Assembly (NCBI GenBank): GCA_023391695.1
Contig: JAEWAK010000067.1
Coordinates: forward strand, 31,708-95,707
Source: Bacillota bacterium
GTDB lineage: Bacteria; Bacillota; Clostridia; Lachnospirales; Lachnospiraceae
Length of the DNA stretch: 64,000 nucleotides
Direction: 5' to 3'
In this document: positions 18,008-27,856 of the stretch, in pieces
Numbering within the stretch: the stretch's first letter is position 1
How the letters are laid out: each line of letters opens with the position of its first letter
The notes under the pieces: generated by a model
The model's input: only the letters and a program-made list of their open reading frames with translations
What the model was told of the DNA's origin: nothing
The model's database searches: none
Program-made: the position numbers and the translations under genes

Positions 18008-20407
18008 TTAGCCTAAAGCTGTATAGAATTTTCTCTTCCTACCCTCAACATATTTGTCTACAGCAATAGAAAAACTGTCCTTCAGCCTGATATCCTCGGA
18101 GGAACTGCCTATCATCACATCGATATCACCCGCTTCCACTTTCCACTTTATGTTCTTATCTAAGAATGCCAACTGGCTTAATTCCAACCGGAACCCCACC
18201 TTTTTCTTTTCCCCCGGCTGTAAATCTATGCGCTTGAAGCCGCCTAACTCCATAACAGGCCGGGTCTGGCTGGCGAAGCGATCCTTAAGATAGAGCTGCA
18301 CCACCTCAGTACCCTGCATATCACCTGTATTTTCTAGCTCCAGGGTAATTGAGATTTCCTCATCCGGCTGAACAGAGACCGGGCTTAATTCCAGTTTTGA
18401 ATACTCAAAGCTTGTATAGGAAAGTCCGTGGCCAAAATAATATCTTGGTGCATGGGACATATCTACATAATTAGCAAAGCCAATGCTCTCCCCCTGATGA
18501 TAGCTGGAGCCATTGGGGTGGTTATAATAAATCGGGATCTGCCCTGCAGTTCTTGCTACCGAGAGAGGAAGCTTGCCGCTTGGATTATAGTTCCCGACCA
18601 ATACCTCTGTAATTGCCTGCGCTCCCTTTTCGGATGGATTCCAGGCCTCTATTATTGCATTAATATAGTTATCTGCCGCATCGCTGGAGATCGGACGTCC
18701 GTTAAAATGAACTCCTATTACGGGCTTCTTTAACTCTGACAGCCTTTCCAGGAAGCTCTCCTGGCAATAGGGCAGGTTAATGTTCGTTGCATCGATTCCT
18801 TCCCCCATGGAAGCTATGGAGCTGGTTCCATGCTTTCCACCCAGGGTCACAATGACAATATCCGCGTTGGAAGCCGCCTGTAAAGCCTCCTCGTGTCCGG
18901 CAACATCATTTCCTGCCACGGGATAACCATAGGAATAGTTAATCTCCGCAGCTGGAAGGCTGCTTCTTAACTGTTCAAGCAGGCTCTTAATCCCAGGCTT
19001 TTGTTTCTGCATCAGCTCATCAAATGCAGGGGCATCATCCCTTTGGACCGGCGTGCCGGGAATTGTATTTAATACCTCTTTCTTCTCATCCTTCTTCGTT
19101 TCCAGCCCTGCCATGGTAGAAATACTGGCCAGCATGCCCTCCGCCATACTAAAGTGGGTGTATCCGCCAAAGAAAATCCGGGGATCCGCAGCATGGGTAC
19201 CGATAACTGTAATTTTCTTTATATCCTTCTTAAGCGGCAAAACCCCGTCATTTTTCAGCAAAACCAAGGATTCTCTTGCAGAGCGCAGGGTAACCTCTTC
19301 ATCCCTACTGCCGTAGAATTCATCCTCTAAGGCCTTACCGTGGGGAGCAAAGGGCTGTTCAAACAGACCCATCCTGAATTTCGCAGCAAGGATCCTCTTT
19401 ACTGCCCGGTCAAGGATTGCCACATCTGCTTTTCCCGTCTTAAACCACTCACCTAATTCGTCATTAAAGCATCTTTTAAAATGAAGCTCCATATCCAGGC
19501 CGGCGGCTAAAGCGCAAAGACCGGCCTCTGTCTCACCCTCACATACCTTTTGCACATTATGGATATTCATAATTGCGCAATAATCAGATACTGTAATACC
19601 CTCAAAACCCATCTCATCCCTTAACAGCTCTGTTAAGATTCCCTCAGATGCGGACACCGGCTCCCCATTAATGGAAGCGTAGCAAGGCATGATTCCCTTC
19701 AAGCCGGCTTCTGTAATTGCGGCCTGGAAGGGTTTACCATAGATTTCCTGCAACGTCCTGGCTGGAATATCGCAATGTGCGCCATGGATTCCGCCGTCAG
19801 AGCCATGGAAGCCCAGAAAATGCTTTGCCACACAATCTGACCTTAGCTCTCCTGTCTTGCCGCCCTGGACTCCTTTCGTATATCCGACTCCCATAGCCGC
19901 TGCCAGGGTAGGATCCTCCCCATAGGTCTCACCCTGTCTTCCAAAGCGGGAATCTCTTGAAATATCCAGTACCGGGGCAAAGACCTGGGAGATACCCACT
20001 GCCCGCTCCTGCCGGCCGACGATTTGTCCAATCTCCTCCTCCAGCTGTGGATCCCAGCTGGAACCACGTCCAATCCCGGAAGGGAAGCTGGTGGCACCCT
20101 GGATATATGCCCCGCAAAGACCTTCCATATGGAAAATTGCAGGAATCCTGTGCTCACTAAGGCTCATTACCTTCTCCTGCAGCTCACGCTGGAACTGGGC
20201 GGCCTCCTCCAGGGTATTTAATAACCTCATTTCCAGACAGCTGACCTGTCCCACTCCATGGGGGTTATCCTCTTCTATTTTTACGCTGTCCCCTGGCTTC
20301 GTTGGGAAAAAGCAGACCAACTGCCCCATTTTTTCATCAATGCTCATTTCCTTTAATAATTCCTCTGCCCTCTGATCCGGGGTCAATGTTTTGTCCAAAT
20401 GTCTCAT
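18008..20407 (-). CDS. Glycoside hydrolase family 3 (beta-glucosidase/beta-xylosidase type)
   Basis: Releases terminal beta-linked sugars. 799 aa from an ATG at 20407 with AAGGAG upstream. Domains: GH3 N-terminal barrel (IPAIFHMEGLCG, then RDSRFGRQGETYGEDP, CVAKHFLGFHG), the nucleophile Asp in GITVSDYCAI, the GH3 C-terminal alpha/beta sandwich (SLVLLKNDGVLPL, GEGIDATN), and a fibronectin-III-like tail (GTEVVQLYLKD). No signal peptide, so intracellular. Last gene of cluster 1 after the nucleoside-hydrolase-like gene. Beta-xylosidase is as likely as beta-glucosidase given the GH43 neighbours. Confidence 0.93.
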   Translation of the reverse strand: MRHLDKTLTPDQRAEELLKEMSIDEKMGQLVCFFPTKPGDSVKIEEDNPHGVGQVSCLEMRLLNTLEEAAQFQRELQEKVMSLSEHRIPAIFHMEGLCGAYIQGATSFPSGIGRGSSWDPQLEEEIGQIVGRQERAVGISQVFAPVLDISRDSRFGRQGETYGEDPTLAAAMGVGYTKGVQGGKTGELRSDCVAKHFLGFHGSDGGIHGAHCDIPARTLQEIYGKPFQAAITEAGLKGIMPCYASINGEPVSASEGILTELLRDEMGFEGITVSDYCAIMNIHNVQKVCEGETEAGLCALAAGLDMELHFKRCFNDELGEWFKTGKADVAILDRAVKRILAAKFRMGLFEQPFAPHGKALEDEFYGSRDEEVTLRSARESLVLLKNDGVLPLKKDIKKITVIGTHAADPRIFFGGYTHFSMAEGMLASISTMAGLETKKDEKKEVLNTIPGTPVQRDDAPAFDELMQKQKPGIKSLLEQLRSSLPAAEINYSYGYPVAGNDVAGHEEALQAASNADIVIVTLGGKHGTSSIASMGEGIDATNINLPYCQESFLERLSELKKPVIGVHFNGRPISSDAADNYINAIIEAWNPSEKGAQAITEVLVGNYNPSGKLPLSVARTAGQIPIYYNHPNGSSYHQGESIGFANYVDMSHAPRYYFGHGLSYTSFEYSKLELSPVSVQPDEEISITLELENTGDMQGTEVVQLYLKDRFASQTRPVMELGGFKRIDLQPGEKKKVGFRLELSQLAFLDKNIKWKVEAGDIDVMIGSSSEDIRLKDSFSIAVDKYVEGRKRKFYTALG

Positions 20408-20796
20408 ACTGATTGCTCCTTTTCCATATGAAGGACAGGCTCGTCTATCCAGTAATCTACCCAAGTCGCGCCTGTCCTTATATAACAATTTTCTATTCGA
20501 TAAAGTCTTTATTATCGGGGCTGCACCTGCATGTTCCACTAATAGATTGTCCAGATTTGACTTTCAAATCGCTATTTTTTATGTAATTTTATCGTAATAA
20601 ACACCATATTTAGATTAAACTCTTACCTATCATAACTAAACTTTATGGTTCCTCCGATCATACGATATAAAAGCACCTATTGTAAGCCTATTCTACAATT
20701 ATTCTTACCCTGGCCGTCAATACCTGCCCCGTCGATCCTTTCAACTATCCTGACGGTTTTACATAACACGGACAGATGTGAAATAAGTTCCCGTCT
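20408..20796. other. Intergenic gap between GH3 and nucleoside-hydrolase-like gene
   Basis: 390 bases. A long in-frame extension of GH3 to 20539 is not favoured because the AAGGAG site fits the ATG at 20407. On the minus strand ~20680-20780 shows a short open stretch that may be relic coding (KTVRIVERIDGAGIDGQG). No terminator recognised. Confidence 0.4.
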
Positions 20797-21705
20797 CTAC
20801 TTTTTTTGTGCAAACAAAGCCAGCTTACAGTAAAAATCCTCCATCAACAACCGATAGTCAATGTTATTATACACACGGATCGGACGGTTCACACCATCAT
20901 GCACGTAGGTCATATCCGCCGCTATGATCGGTGCCTGCTTCCATTCATAGCTGGCACTGTCCCCATAGAGAAGCAATCCCACCGCCGGGGAGTCTCCAAG
21001 AATATACCGCTCACCCGTAAAATAATCCATCTTCTTGACACCCTCACATTGGTTGAATTCATCCAGCTGTTCAAACAAATACTTGCCAATCTCTCCGTGG
21101 GGGCGGACACGGTATTCTAATTCAGCCAGCGTTACCGCTGCCTGCTTATATACATTTTGCGGAACCTGCCACAGTTCAATCGGCGAGGAGAATACGACAT
21201 TGGCCGCATTGATATCGTTCCAGAGGTTAAATTCATTTCCTCCAGTGGGATATGGACCGCCGCCGATCCAGACCGCCGTTAATCTTTTAGCAATTCTTGG
21301 CTCTAACAGATATGCGCTTGCCAGATCGGTTATGCCGCCTAAGAATAATACAAATAAGGGCCGTTCATCCTCCTTTAGCGCTTCCCTGATGATGAACCGG
21401 GCTCCTTCCGAATCCTCCGGAGTAAACTCGTTCTTTAAGGCGGTCTCCGCTCCACGGTATAGCAATTCCTCTTTTTCAAATCCCATCAAATCAAAAGTTT
21501 TCTCCAATTCAGCGTAGCTTCGTCCCACGCTGCCCTCCTGGGTGCCATAACGTGCAGCGATAAAGCCAACATTGTCCAGCTTTGGGCTGAGCAGAGCCTG
21601 AACGATGGCATACTGGTCATCCGCTTCATTCTTGGCATCCGTATCGATGATTACCCGGACGTGCTTCTCCTGTGGTATTGTAAATGAATAATTCTTATAA
21701 ATCAT
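20797..21705 (-). CDS. Nucleoside-hydrolase-superfamily protein, cluster 1
   Basis: 302 aa. The calcium-binding signature is present at residues ~20-30: IIDTDAKNEADDQYA, matching DTDxxxxxDDxxA of inosine-uridine hydrolases. A second typical strand is FVLFLGGITDLASAY and the conserved asparagine patch is in GGNEFNLWNDINAANVVF. Known members cleave N-glycosidic ribosides, but location in a glycan cluster suggests a pentosyl substrate instead. The paralogue at 41331-42256 in cluster 2 is nearly collinear but frameshifted. Ribosome site AAGGAAG is good. Substrate unknown. Confidence 0.85.
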   Translation of the reverse strand: MIYKNYSFTIPQEKHVRVIIDTDAKNEADDQYAIVQALLSPKLDNVGFIAARYGTQEGSVGRSYAELEKTFDLMGFEKEELLYRGAETALKNEFTPEDSEGARFIIREALKEDERPLFVLFLGGITDLASAYLLEPRIAKRLTAVWIGGGPYPTGGNEFNLWNDINAANVVFSSPIELWQVPQNVYKQAAVTLAELEYRVRPHGEIGKYLFEQLDEFNQCEGVKKMDYFTGERYILGDSPAVGLLLYGDSASYEWKQAPIIAADMTYVHDGVNRPIRVYNNIDYRLLMEDFYCKLALFAQKK

Positions 21706-21742
21706 ATGCTTCTTCCTTTCCTTATTTTATATTAATCCCTTT

Positions 21743-22786
21743 TTACTCATAATCCTCAATCCTCCACTCATCCCTCCAGTCAAGATAAGCCATCTCGCCA
21801 TCAAAACGAAAGGGCAGCCACACATAGTCGGCAATCGAAGTATTGCGGGTAGCATCATGTCCAAACTTATGATCCCAGAGAACCTTTTTCTCCGGGTCGA
21901 ACATCCGCTCGAATAATTCCTTATACTCTTCATAATCATAGTCCATGTGATCCGGCACCCAGCGGTCCGCACAGGCAATGTACAAATCCTTCTTTCCCTC
22001 CACCTTAAACACGGAGGCAATCTGGGAATGGTAGGAGGTATTGCTCCCATCCTCTGGATGGGGGTTGCCAAGCACCCGGAAAGGTCCATGCCAGGTGTCC
22101 GCAATTGCCACTTCGGAAGGATTTGGCAGATATCCTGTGGTACAGGAGGTGACCAGATAGTGCTTTCCCTTTCTATAAAAATGTGCCGTAGCCTCCCTTA
22201 CATAGGGCGGTGCAACTTGGGGAAAATGTGTGCTGTAATAGCCTGTAACATCCGTATAATCCGGCGTCAGATCAGCACAAATTGTCTCACTGTGCACACG
22301 TTCAAAGTAATAATATGCCTTTCCGTCCGGTGCCACCACCAGATCAAAATCCCCGGCGCTCATATTTAAGGGTCTTAATCCTTCCCTTACCTTTGTATAA
22401 GGTCCTAAAATGTGGTCTGCCGTTAAAATCGTCTCCGTCTGACTTTCGTCCTTATTCATGATCTTTAACCAGCATATATATTTTCTGGTCGTTTCATTAT
22501 AGATAATATGGGGACGATCCATATAGGAATTCGGATAAAGTGAAGATTCCTGATTATCCGGCTCCGGCGGTATAATTAATCCTCTATCCTCCCAGTTATA
22601 TAGGTCCGTGGAGGAATAGCACCTCACCCCCCAGTGCCAGATCCCATTATCCCCCGTGGTTTTTTCCTTATTCTCACCATACCAATAATACACACCGTCA
22701 AGATGGATCACAGATCCTCAATGGGCCTGGATACGCTCTCCCTTCGTGTCAAGCCACACTTGACCTGATTTCACCGAATTGTTCAC
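21743..22786 (-). pseudogene. GH43 (subfamily 24-like) with in-frame TGA
   Basis: Continuous frame from a GTG at 22784-22786 (VNNSVKSGQVWLDTKGERIQ) through AH-stop-GSVIHLDGVYYWYGE, a five-bladed propeller typical of GH43 exo-galactanase-like enzymes. The only break is a TGA at 22718-22720 where family members have Gly; one base change (GGA to TGA) would do it. Later motifs are intact: DRPHIIYN, NMSAGDFDLVVAPDG, FERVHSE, YLPNPSEVAIA and SIADYVWLPF. A GTG at 22709-22711 might restart translation. Paralogue 46627-47625 in cluster 2 is also damaged near the same place. Confidence 0.8.
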
Positions 22787-22790
22787 GCTT

Positions 22791-24926
22791 TCATCTTCCT
22801 CCTTTTTTACTCCATGTCAGAAATACAGCCCTGTACCCTTCAATAAAGAAGACTTCCCCTTCCTGGATCTGTCTGGACGATCCATCCTCCGGATTCCACA
22901 GGCAAACAGGCTGCTGCGCTTTTCTATACCAGGAGACCTCTGCCGGCTCTTCTGTATTGTTTACCAGGCAATAAATAATCTCATCCTCTTTTTCAAATCT
23001 GGCTTTCAATAATCCTGTTAATCCTGTCTCTTTCCCAATAATGGAAAGCTCCAGTTCTTCTTCCCGGTCTTTAAGGCAACGCAGCACCTCCTCTGCCGAA
23101 TGGGCTTTAAAATATTCATTCTCCCTGCATCTGGTATCAAGCATCGACTCCTCCCGGAAATCATAGAAAGCAAAGGGTATCTTCTCCCCTGTCCGATACT
23201 TTGGAAGCTGATCCACAAAAAGAACCTTTACCCCCGCACTCTGGAGCTTTTGCAGACTCTCCAGCACCTCACTGCGGATGATATCCATAGCAGGAAGAAC
23301 CACGGCTTTCACCACATTCCCGGAGATTTCCGGCAATCCATTTGCAATACTTTCCACCGCAAGCTCCAGATCTTTTGCATCTGCAAAAAGGTAATCAAAT
23401 CCATTTTCATAAATCAGTCTTGTTACGGCAGTCAGCGACCGGTCTGTCCCGGAAGAAGCTGCCGAAATAGCACTATGGCTTGGTTTTGTTTTGGCCTGAA
23501 CATCCTCAATTGCATAATAGACAAAAGTGTGGCAGGTCTCTTTGGTCTGGTCAAGCATCCATCCAAGCCGCCCCACATATTCATTTAGCCGGTTTGCCTC
23601 TTCCTGCTTCAGATATCCTTTACAAGCCCCCAGTTGGTCCGGCGCGTAGGAAGCGAAATCCGGCGCAAAATAAGAATTAATACAACGGCAGCCCCCAAGA
23701 TACAACAGGTTGAGTATCCCACGGCTATAATCAATGGGCTTCTCATTAAAATGTTCCATATCAATAAAGGGGCATAATTCCGTCATTAAACCATTGGTGC
23801 CCTTCTTTCTTGCCGCCATCTGCGCGAACTTCACCGTATTATAATTATAAATCTCAGGATAGGAGGCCAGCACATCTACGCCGGGATAATCCGTAGCCTC
23901 AAGCACTTTCAGATAATTCCCATAATAAACCACATGCGCCTGCAGGGATTCCTCCCCCAGGTAATGGCCGGAAAAGCTCCCGCCATGGGCTCTGCACCAC
24001 TCAGAAATCTGTTTGACATAAGCATCTGCAATCATTTCTCCAATCAATTCGTAAAAATGAATCCGCACCTGATACCCTTTACTTCTTCCTTCAAAAATCA
24101 GTGGTAAATAGGGCAGGATTGAATATCCATATTCTTCTTCAAAAGCTTCCGGTAATCCGTCCACCCATGGTGCCAGTGCATAAGGCCAGGTTTCATCCCC
24201 GTGAAGATATCCTACCTGAAGGCTTGGCTCATCGGTAAACACAGCTCCCGCATTCCGGTATGCATCTGGTATTTCTCTTACAATGGGCTCATAGCATACC
24301 TCCAGAAAACGCTTCACCGCCTTATGGTCTAAAATATTAATGTACCTGCTGTGGGAGCATACATTGTGCGTCAGATGTGATCCCTCGTAGGCTGATTTTA
24401 CGCAAAATACAAATAACGCTTCGTTAGCGGCGAGGTCACAGGAACAATGGGTTCCGGTGAATGGTACCGGCTCCATCCGGTCGAACTGGATGATACTTGA
24501 ATTTAGCTGTGTACAGTCGATTGGATATTTGGCAGCCCAAATGATTTTATCCGACTCATCATCCAGGTGGAACTGAGAATGCCTCGGTTCATAGGCAATC
24601 CTACGGCACATATAAAAGCCTTTGGCCTCCAACTCCGGATGGTCTTTCAAGGTCTGACCTCCCGCATATCCGGAAGGATATCCTTTTTCATCATAAATCC
24701 AGTAATCTAGCTCCTTTTCCTTCAGCTTATTTAACACTTCTGCAAATTTGATCAGATTTTCTTTGTTCCCGGTATAGCCATTCTCCGTCGGAGGATTTGT
24801 TGCTGTTCCTCCATATCCGTATGCTTTTACCGCTTCCGCCAATAAACCGGCATCCTCCGGCCATGCATGCAGGATTGTTTTCATGCGGTATTTTAACACC
24901 GGTTTTTTAAATTCTTCTCTATTCAT
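22791..24926 (-). CDS. GH106-like glycosidase (alpha-L-rhamnosidase-type barrel)
   Basis: 711 aa. Start at 24926 directly after the upstream stop (TAGAGATGA), so coupled translation is likely. Recognisable features are the barrel stretches YDEKGYPSGYAGG (a GH106-type motif), FTDEPSLQVGY holding a candidate catalytic Glu, GHYLGEESLQ, DVLASYPEIYN and AVFLTW at the end. No signal peptide, so cytosolic. I assign it to a GH106-like clade rather than to a proven activity: alpha-rhamnosidase or another alpha-glycosidase are both possible. Fourth gene from the end of cluster 1. Confidence 0.65.
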   Translation of the reverse strand: MNREEFKKPVLKYRMKTILHAWPEDAGLLAEAVKAYGYGGTATNPPTENGYTGNKENLIKFAEVLNKLKEKELDYWIYDEKGYPSGYAGGQTLKDHPELEAKGFYMCRRIAYEPRHSQFHLDDESDKIIWAAKYPIDCTQLNSSIIQFDRMEPVPFTGTHCSCDLAANEALFVFCVKSAYEGSHLTHNVCSHSRYINILDHKAVKRFLEVCYEPIVREIPDAYRNAGAVFTDEPSLQVGYLHGDETWPYALAPWVDGLPEAFEEEYGYSILPYLPLIFEGRSKGYQVRIHFYELIGEMIADAYVKQISEWCRAHGGSFSGHYLGEESLQAHVVYYGNYLKVLEATDYPGVDVLASYPEIYNYNTVKFAQMAARKKGTNGLMTELCPFIDMEHFNEKPIDYSRGILNLLYLGGCRCINSYFAPDFASYAPDQLGACKGYLKQEEANRLNEYVGRLGWMLDQTKETCHTFVYYAIEDVQAKTKPSHSAISAASSGTDRSLTAVTRLIYENGFDYLFADAKDLELAVESIANGLPEISGNVVKAVVLPAMDIIRSEVLESLQKLQSAGVKVLFVDQLPKYRTGEKIPFAFYDFREESMLDTRCRENEYFKAHSAEEVLRCLKDREEELELSIIGKETGLTGLLKARFEKEDEIIYCLVNNTEEPAEVSWYRKAQQPVCLWNPEDGSSRQIQEGEVFFIEGYRAVFLTWSKKGGR

Positions 24927-24928
24927 CT

Positions 24929-25768
24929 CTAATTTGCCGCATATTCTGTTGTCCAACCGGATAATCCAATATCCCCATTTGACACAATGGTTCCCCTATA
25001 GCAAAAATCCCTATTTGGATATTTGCTTGTTGCATAGCACAATTCATGGGAATTCGTAGAAGAGTAAATAAAGTAATATACTCCACCAATCTTCCTCATT
25101 GAGCTTGCTTCAAAGAATGCGTGTCCCTCATAGGCTGTTCCTTTTGCATTGGATACCTGCGGTATGATGCAGATTGGATCTGTTTTCACCGTATACATGT
25201 CAGCTTCCAACTCTATACAATAGGCACCATCATACTGCCTGCCATGAATAAAACCTTCCTCACATATCTGGCTCTTCTCCGGTCCAAAACCAGTGTATAG
25301 ATAGATTCTGTCATCATCATCCCGGAATACCCTCGGGTCAATTTGATAAATATCCCCCTCGTGTTCCCCAACCACAGTCCCATCAGTATACTGTATATCT
25401 GCAATGTACTCAAAAGGTCCTGTCGGAGATCCGCTGGCTGCCACCGACATAATCCCCAGCATATCCAATGTATAATAAAGATAATATCTCCCATCTGCCC
25501 CCTGCACGATATCCGGAGCATACAAGTAATGGGTATTATCTGCATTCCTCGGATCCTGCTCCCTCCGGTAAATGACACCTTCATAGTTCCAGTCAGCCAA
25601 ATCATCCACCGGCGCAGACCAGCATACATAATCATTCTGGCAGAATACATCGCCATGAAACCGGTCATGGGAACCATAGGCATACACCCTGTCCCCAAAT
25701 ACATAAGGCTCTGCATCCGGGATATATTCAAAATTAGGTAAATAGGGATTCACTGCTTGCTTCTTCAT
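24929..25768 (-). CDS. GH43 glycosidase, C-terminally truncated
   Basis: 279 aa against about 481 for the paralogue at 38316-39761. Start at 25768 has AAGGAGG. The GH43 opening is intact (NPYLPNFEYIPDAEPYVFGDRVYAYGSHD), as are YAPDIVQGADGRYYLYY and the likely acid residue in GHAFFEASSMRKI. It ends GDIGLSGWTTEYAAN just where the paralogue continues into its last blade and a CBM6-like tail. All three presumed catalytic acids remain, but the fold is incomplete, so activity is doubtful. The next gene starts two bases after the stop, suggesting a deletion junction. Confidence 0.8.
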   Translation of the reverse strand: MKKQAVNPYLPNFEYIPDAEPYVFGDRVYAYGSHDRFHGDVFCQNDYVCWSAPVDDLADWNYEGVIYRREQDPRNADNTHYLYAPDIVQGADGRYYLYYTLDMLGIMSVAASGSPTGPFEYIADIQYTDGTVVGEHEGDIYQIDPRVFRDDDDRIYLYTGFGPEKSQICEEGFIHGRQYDGAYCIELEADMYTVKTDPICIIPQVSNAKGTAYEGHAFFEASSMRKIGGVYYFIYSSTNSHELCYATSKYPNRDFCYRGTIVSNGDIGLSGWTTEYAAN

Positions 25769-25818
25769 ATTAACCTCCTTAGTTGGATAAAGAGACATCT
25801 ACACCGTTGCGGGCTTGT

Positions 25819-25845
25819 TAAGCTATCTCCTTCAAGTCTTGTTAC
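25819..25845 (-). pseudogene. Last nine codons of a DUF5060-type glycosidase
   Basis: The stretch VTRLEGDSL is identical to residues at the very end of the DUF5060/DUF4038-type gene at 39794-41338 in cluster 2, in the same position relative to GH43. Only this footprint remains in cluster 1. Too short for any function. Confidence 0.6.
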
Positions 25846-25849
25846 AAAC

Positions 25850-25895
25850 GTATTCTGGGAGTTGGTTTCGCTAACTGAGCCAACTCCCAGAATAC
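25850..25895 (-). terminator. Perfect 16-bp hairpin between permease and GH43
   Basis: GTATTCTGGGAGTTGG pairs with CCAACTCCCAGAATAC around a 14-base loop. It follows the permease gene and precedes the GH43 gene, so it may attenuate the CAZyme genes relative to the importer. No strong T-run on either side. Confidence 0.65.
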
Positions 25896-25925
25896 GGAAT
25901 CCACAACCTCTACCAGGTGTCACAA

Positions 25926-26825
25926 TCATTCCTTAACACCGCCCAGTGTAATTCCCTTCACTAAATATCTCTGGAAAAACGGATAAATAGCTATTATAGG
26001 TATAATTCCAACCACGGCAATCGCCATACGGATGGTAGTAGACGGCATTCTTACATTTGCGGCTAAACCGGTGCTGCTGGTAGCTGCAGCTGATATGGCA
26101 CGGATATCATTGCTGATATTATTTAATACAATTTGGATGGTATAATATTGGGAGCCGCCCCTTGCAGTCAGATAGTACAATCCGTTCTGCCAGTCATTCC
26201 AGTAGGTCAATGCCGTCATCAAGCCAATGGTAGCAATAATAGGCTTGCTGAGCGGAATAACAATAGAGATCAGGATACGAACCACTCCCGCTCCATCGAT
26301 CCTTGCCGCTTCCTCCAAGCTAATTGGGATGCTGTTTATAAAATAATTCCGGATTAAAATGATATTAAAGGCATTCATCAGCATATTGGGTACAATCAGT
26401 GCCCAGACACTGTCCTTAATAGCCCAGATTTTCATATAGCAGTAATAGGTAGATACCAGCCCTCCATTAAATAGCATCGTAAAAATCAATAGGAAGCTGA
26501 CAATCTTCATCCCCGGTACCCACTGCTTACTTATTCCATAGGCGAATAATACGCTAATGAAAAGGCTTGTAATTGTTCCTGTTGCAGTAACGATAATGGT
26601 CATCAGGTAAGCATGGCCTATGGTTCCCCATTTCATAGCGATGTATTTATACGCTGTCAAACTCCATTCCTTCGGGAAAAAGGAAAAACCATTGACTGAT
26701 GCCCAGCTATCATCTGTAAAAGAGGCAAGAATCAAAAGAATAAACGGTAAAATTGCGATCACCATTGCTATGATACATATCGCATTGGTGATTATTTGTG
26801 TCCCCAGGTGTTCTCTCGTTTTCAT
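25926..26825 (-). CDS. Sugar ABC importer permease (YtcP/LplC type), cluster 1
   Basis: 299 aa, six predicted membrane segments beginning IITNAICIIAMVIAILPFILLILASF. The EAA loop is LEEAARIDGAGVVRILISIVIPLSKP, which docks to the ATPase. This LplC-type permease family works with an MsmX-like shared ATPase encoded elsewhere; no ATPase gene is in the cluster. GGAGG precedes the ATG. Separated from the second permease gene by 11 bases. Substrate is probably a plant oligosaccharide. Confidence 0.9.
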   Translation of the reverse strand: MKTREHLGTQIITNAICIIAMVIAILPFILLILASFTDDSWASVNGFSFFPKEWSLTAYKYIAMKWGTIGHAYLMTIIVTATGTITSLFISVLFAYGISKQWVPGMKIVSFLLIFTMLFNGGLVSTYYCYMKIWAIKDSVWALIVPNMLMNAFNIILIRNYFINSIPISLEEAARIDGAGVVRILISIVIPLSKPIIATIGLMTALTYWNDWQNGLYYLTARGGSQYYTIQIVLNNISNDIRAISAAATSSTGLAANVRMPSTTIRMAIAVVGIIPIIAIYPFFQRYLVKGITLGGVKE

Positions 26826-26836
26826 AGATTCCTCCT

Positions 26837-27781
26837 TTAGAATAATGCACTACTTGCCTGATATTTTTTCACAGCCTTATTTGCGATAAGAATTAGGATA
26901 AATCCACAGATCGACTGATATACGCTGGCCGCCCCGGACATCGCATAATCCGCATTTTTCATTAGTGCCTGATAAACATACACATCAATGGTTCTTGTGT
27001 ATTCATACAGAGGTCCGCTGTTTCTCGTAACCTGATAGAACAACCCAAAATCAGAGCGGAATACCTGCCCTACACTTAGGATAAATAAGGTGATAACCGT
27101 AGGCTTTAACAAAGGGAGGGTAATATACTTAATTTGCTTCCATTTCGATGCTCCGTCAATCCGTGCCGCCTCAAAATAATCCTGGCTGATTCCAACAATA
27201 CTGGAAAAATATATAATCATACTATACCCTACATTTTTCCAAGTATTAACAAAGATCAGTATAATAGGCCAGTAGGTCTTATCCTGATACCAGTTAACCG
27301 GCTTTAATCCAATGGAAGGAAATAGGTTCTTATTTAAAAATCCGTTTTCACTGGACAAAAACGCATATGCTAAATAGCTGATAACAACCCAGCTCATTAA
27401 ATACGGAAGTAAAATAAAGATCTGATATATTTTAGAAGAATGCTTTGACGTAATCTCATTAATACAGATTGCAAGCAGGATTGCACAAACAGTTCCAATC
27501 ACAAAAAACGCTATATTGTAACAAATCGTATTCCGGGTAATAGACCAAGCATCCTTTGTTCCAAATAAAAACCGGAAATTATCCAAACCGCTCCAGTCAC
27601 TTCCGAAGATACCTTTGGTATAATTCATCTTCTTAAAAGCAATAATAATTCCAAACATCGGTAAATAATTATTAATGAATAAATATATTAATCCTGGCAA
27701 CACCATAAGATAGAAAGGCAGTATTTTACTAAGACCTATTTTTTTCTTCTCTGCTGCCGGCGACTTTTTTTTCCCTGTCAT
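26837..27781 (-). CDS. Sugar ABC importer permease (LplB/YteP type), cluster 1
   Basis: 314 aa with a membrane segment from about residue 25 (ILPFYLMVLPGLIYLFINNYLP) and five more. EAA loop is YFEAARIDGASKWKQIKYITLPLLKP. LplB-type partner of the adjacent LplC-type permease. AGGAG precedes the ATG. A hairpin at 27801-27836 sits just before it, between it and the binding-protein gene. Confidence 0.9.
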   Translation of the reverse strand: MTGKKKSPAAEKKKIGLSKILPFYLMVLPGLIYLFINNYLPMFGIIIAFKKMNYTKGIFGSDWSGLDNFRFLFGTKDAWSITRNTICYNIAFFVIGTVCAILLAICINEITSKHSSKIYQIFILLPYLMSWVVISYLAYAFLSSENGFLNKNLFPSIGLKPVNWYQDKTYWPIILIFVNTWKNVGYSMIIYFSSIVGISQDYFEAARIDGASKWKQIKYITLPLLKPTVITLFILSVGQVFRSDFGLFYQVTRNSGPLYEYTRTIDVYVYQALMKNADYAMSGAASVYQSICGFILILIANKAVKKYQASSALF

Positions 27782-27800
27782 GTTTTTCTCCTATAAAAAC

Positions 27801-27836
27801 GAGGCTGCTACCCACTTTCATAATTGCAGCAGCCTC
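27801..27836 (-). terminator. Intra-operon hairpin after the binding-protein gene
   Basis: GAGGCTGCT pairs with AGCAGCCTC over 9 bases, extended by GC; in the minus direction GTTTTTATA follows. In ABC importer operons such a partial terminator after the binding-protein gene lets it be expressed more than the permeases. Confidence 0.75.
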
Positions 27837-27856
27837 TCAATCCCGTAGGTCCTGTA

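Noticed and set aside
22718..22720. Selenocysteine recoding of the TGA in GH43
   Set aside because: Homologues have Gly at this place and no SECIS-like hairpin is visible just after it.
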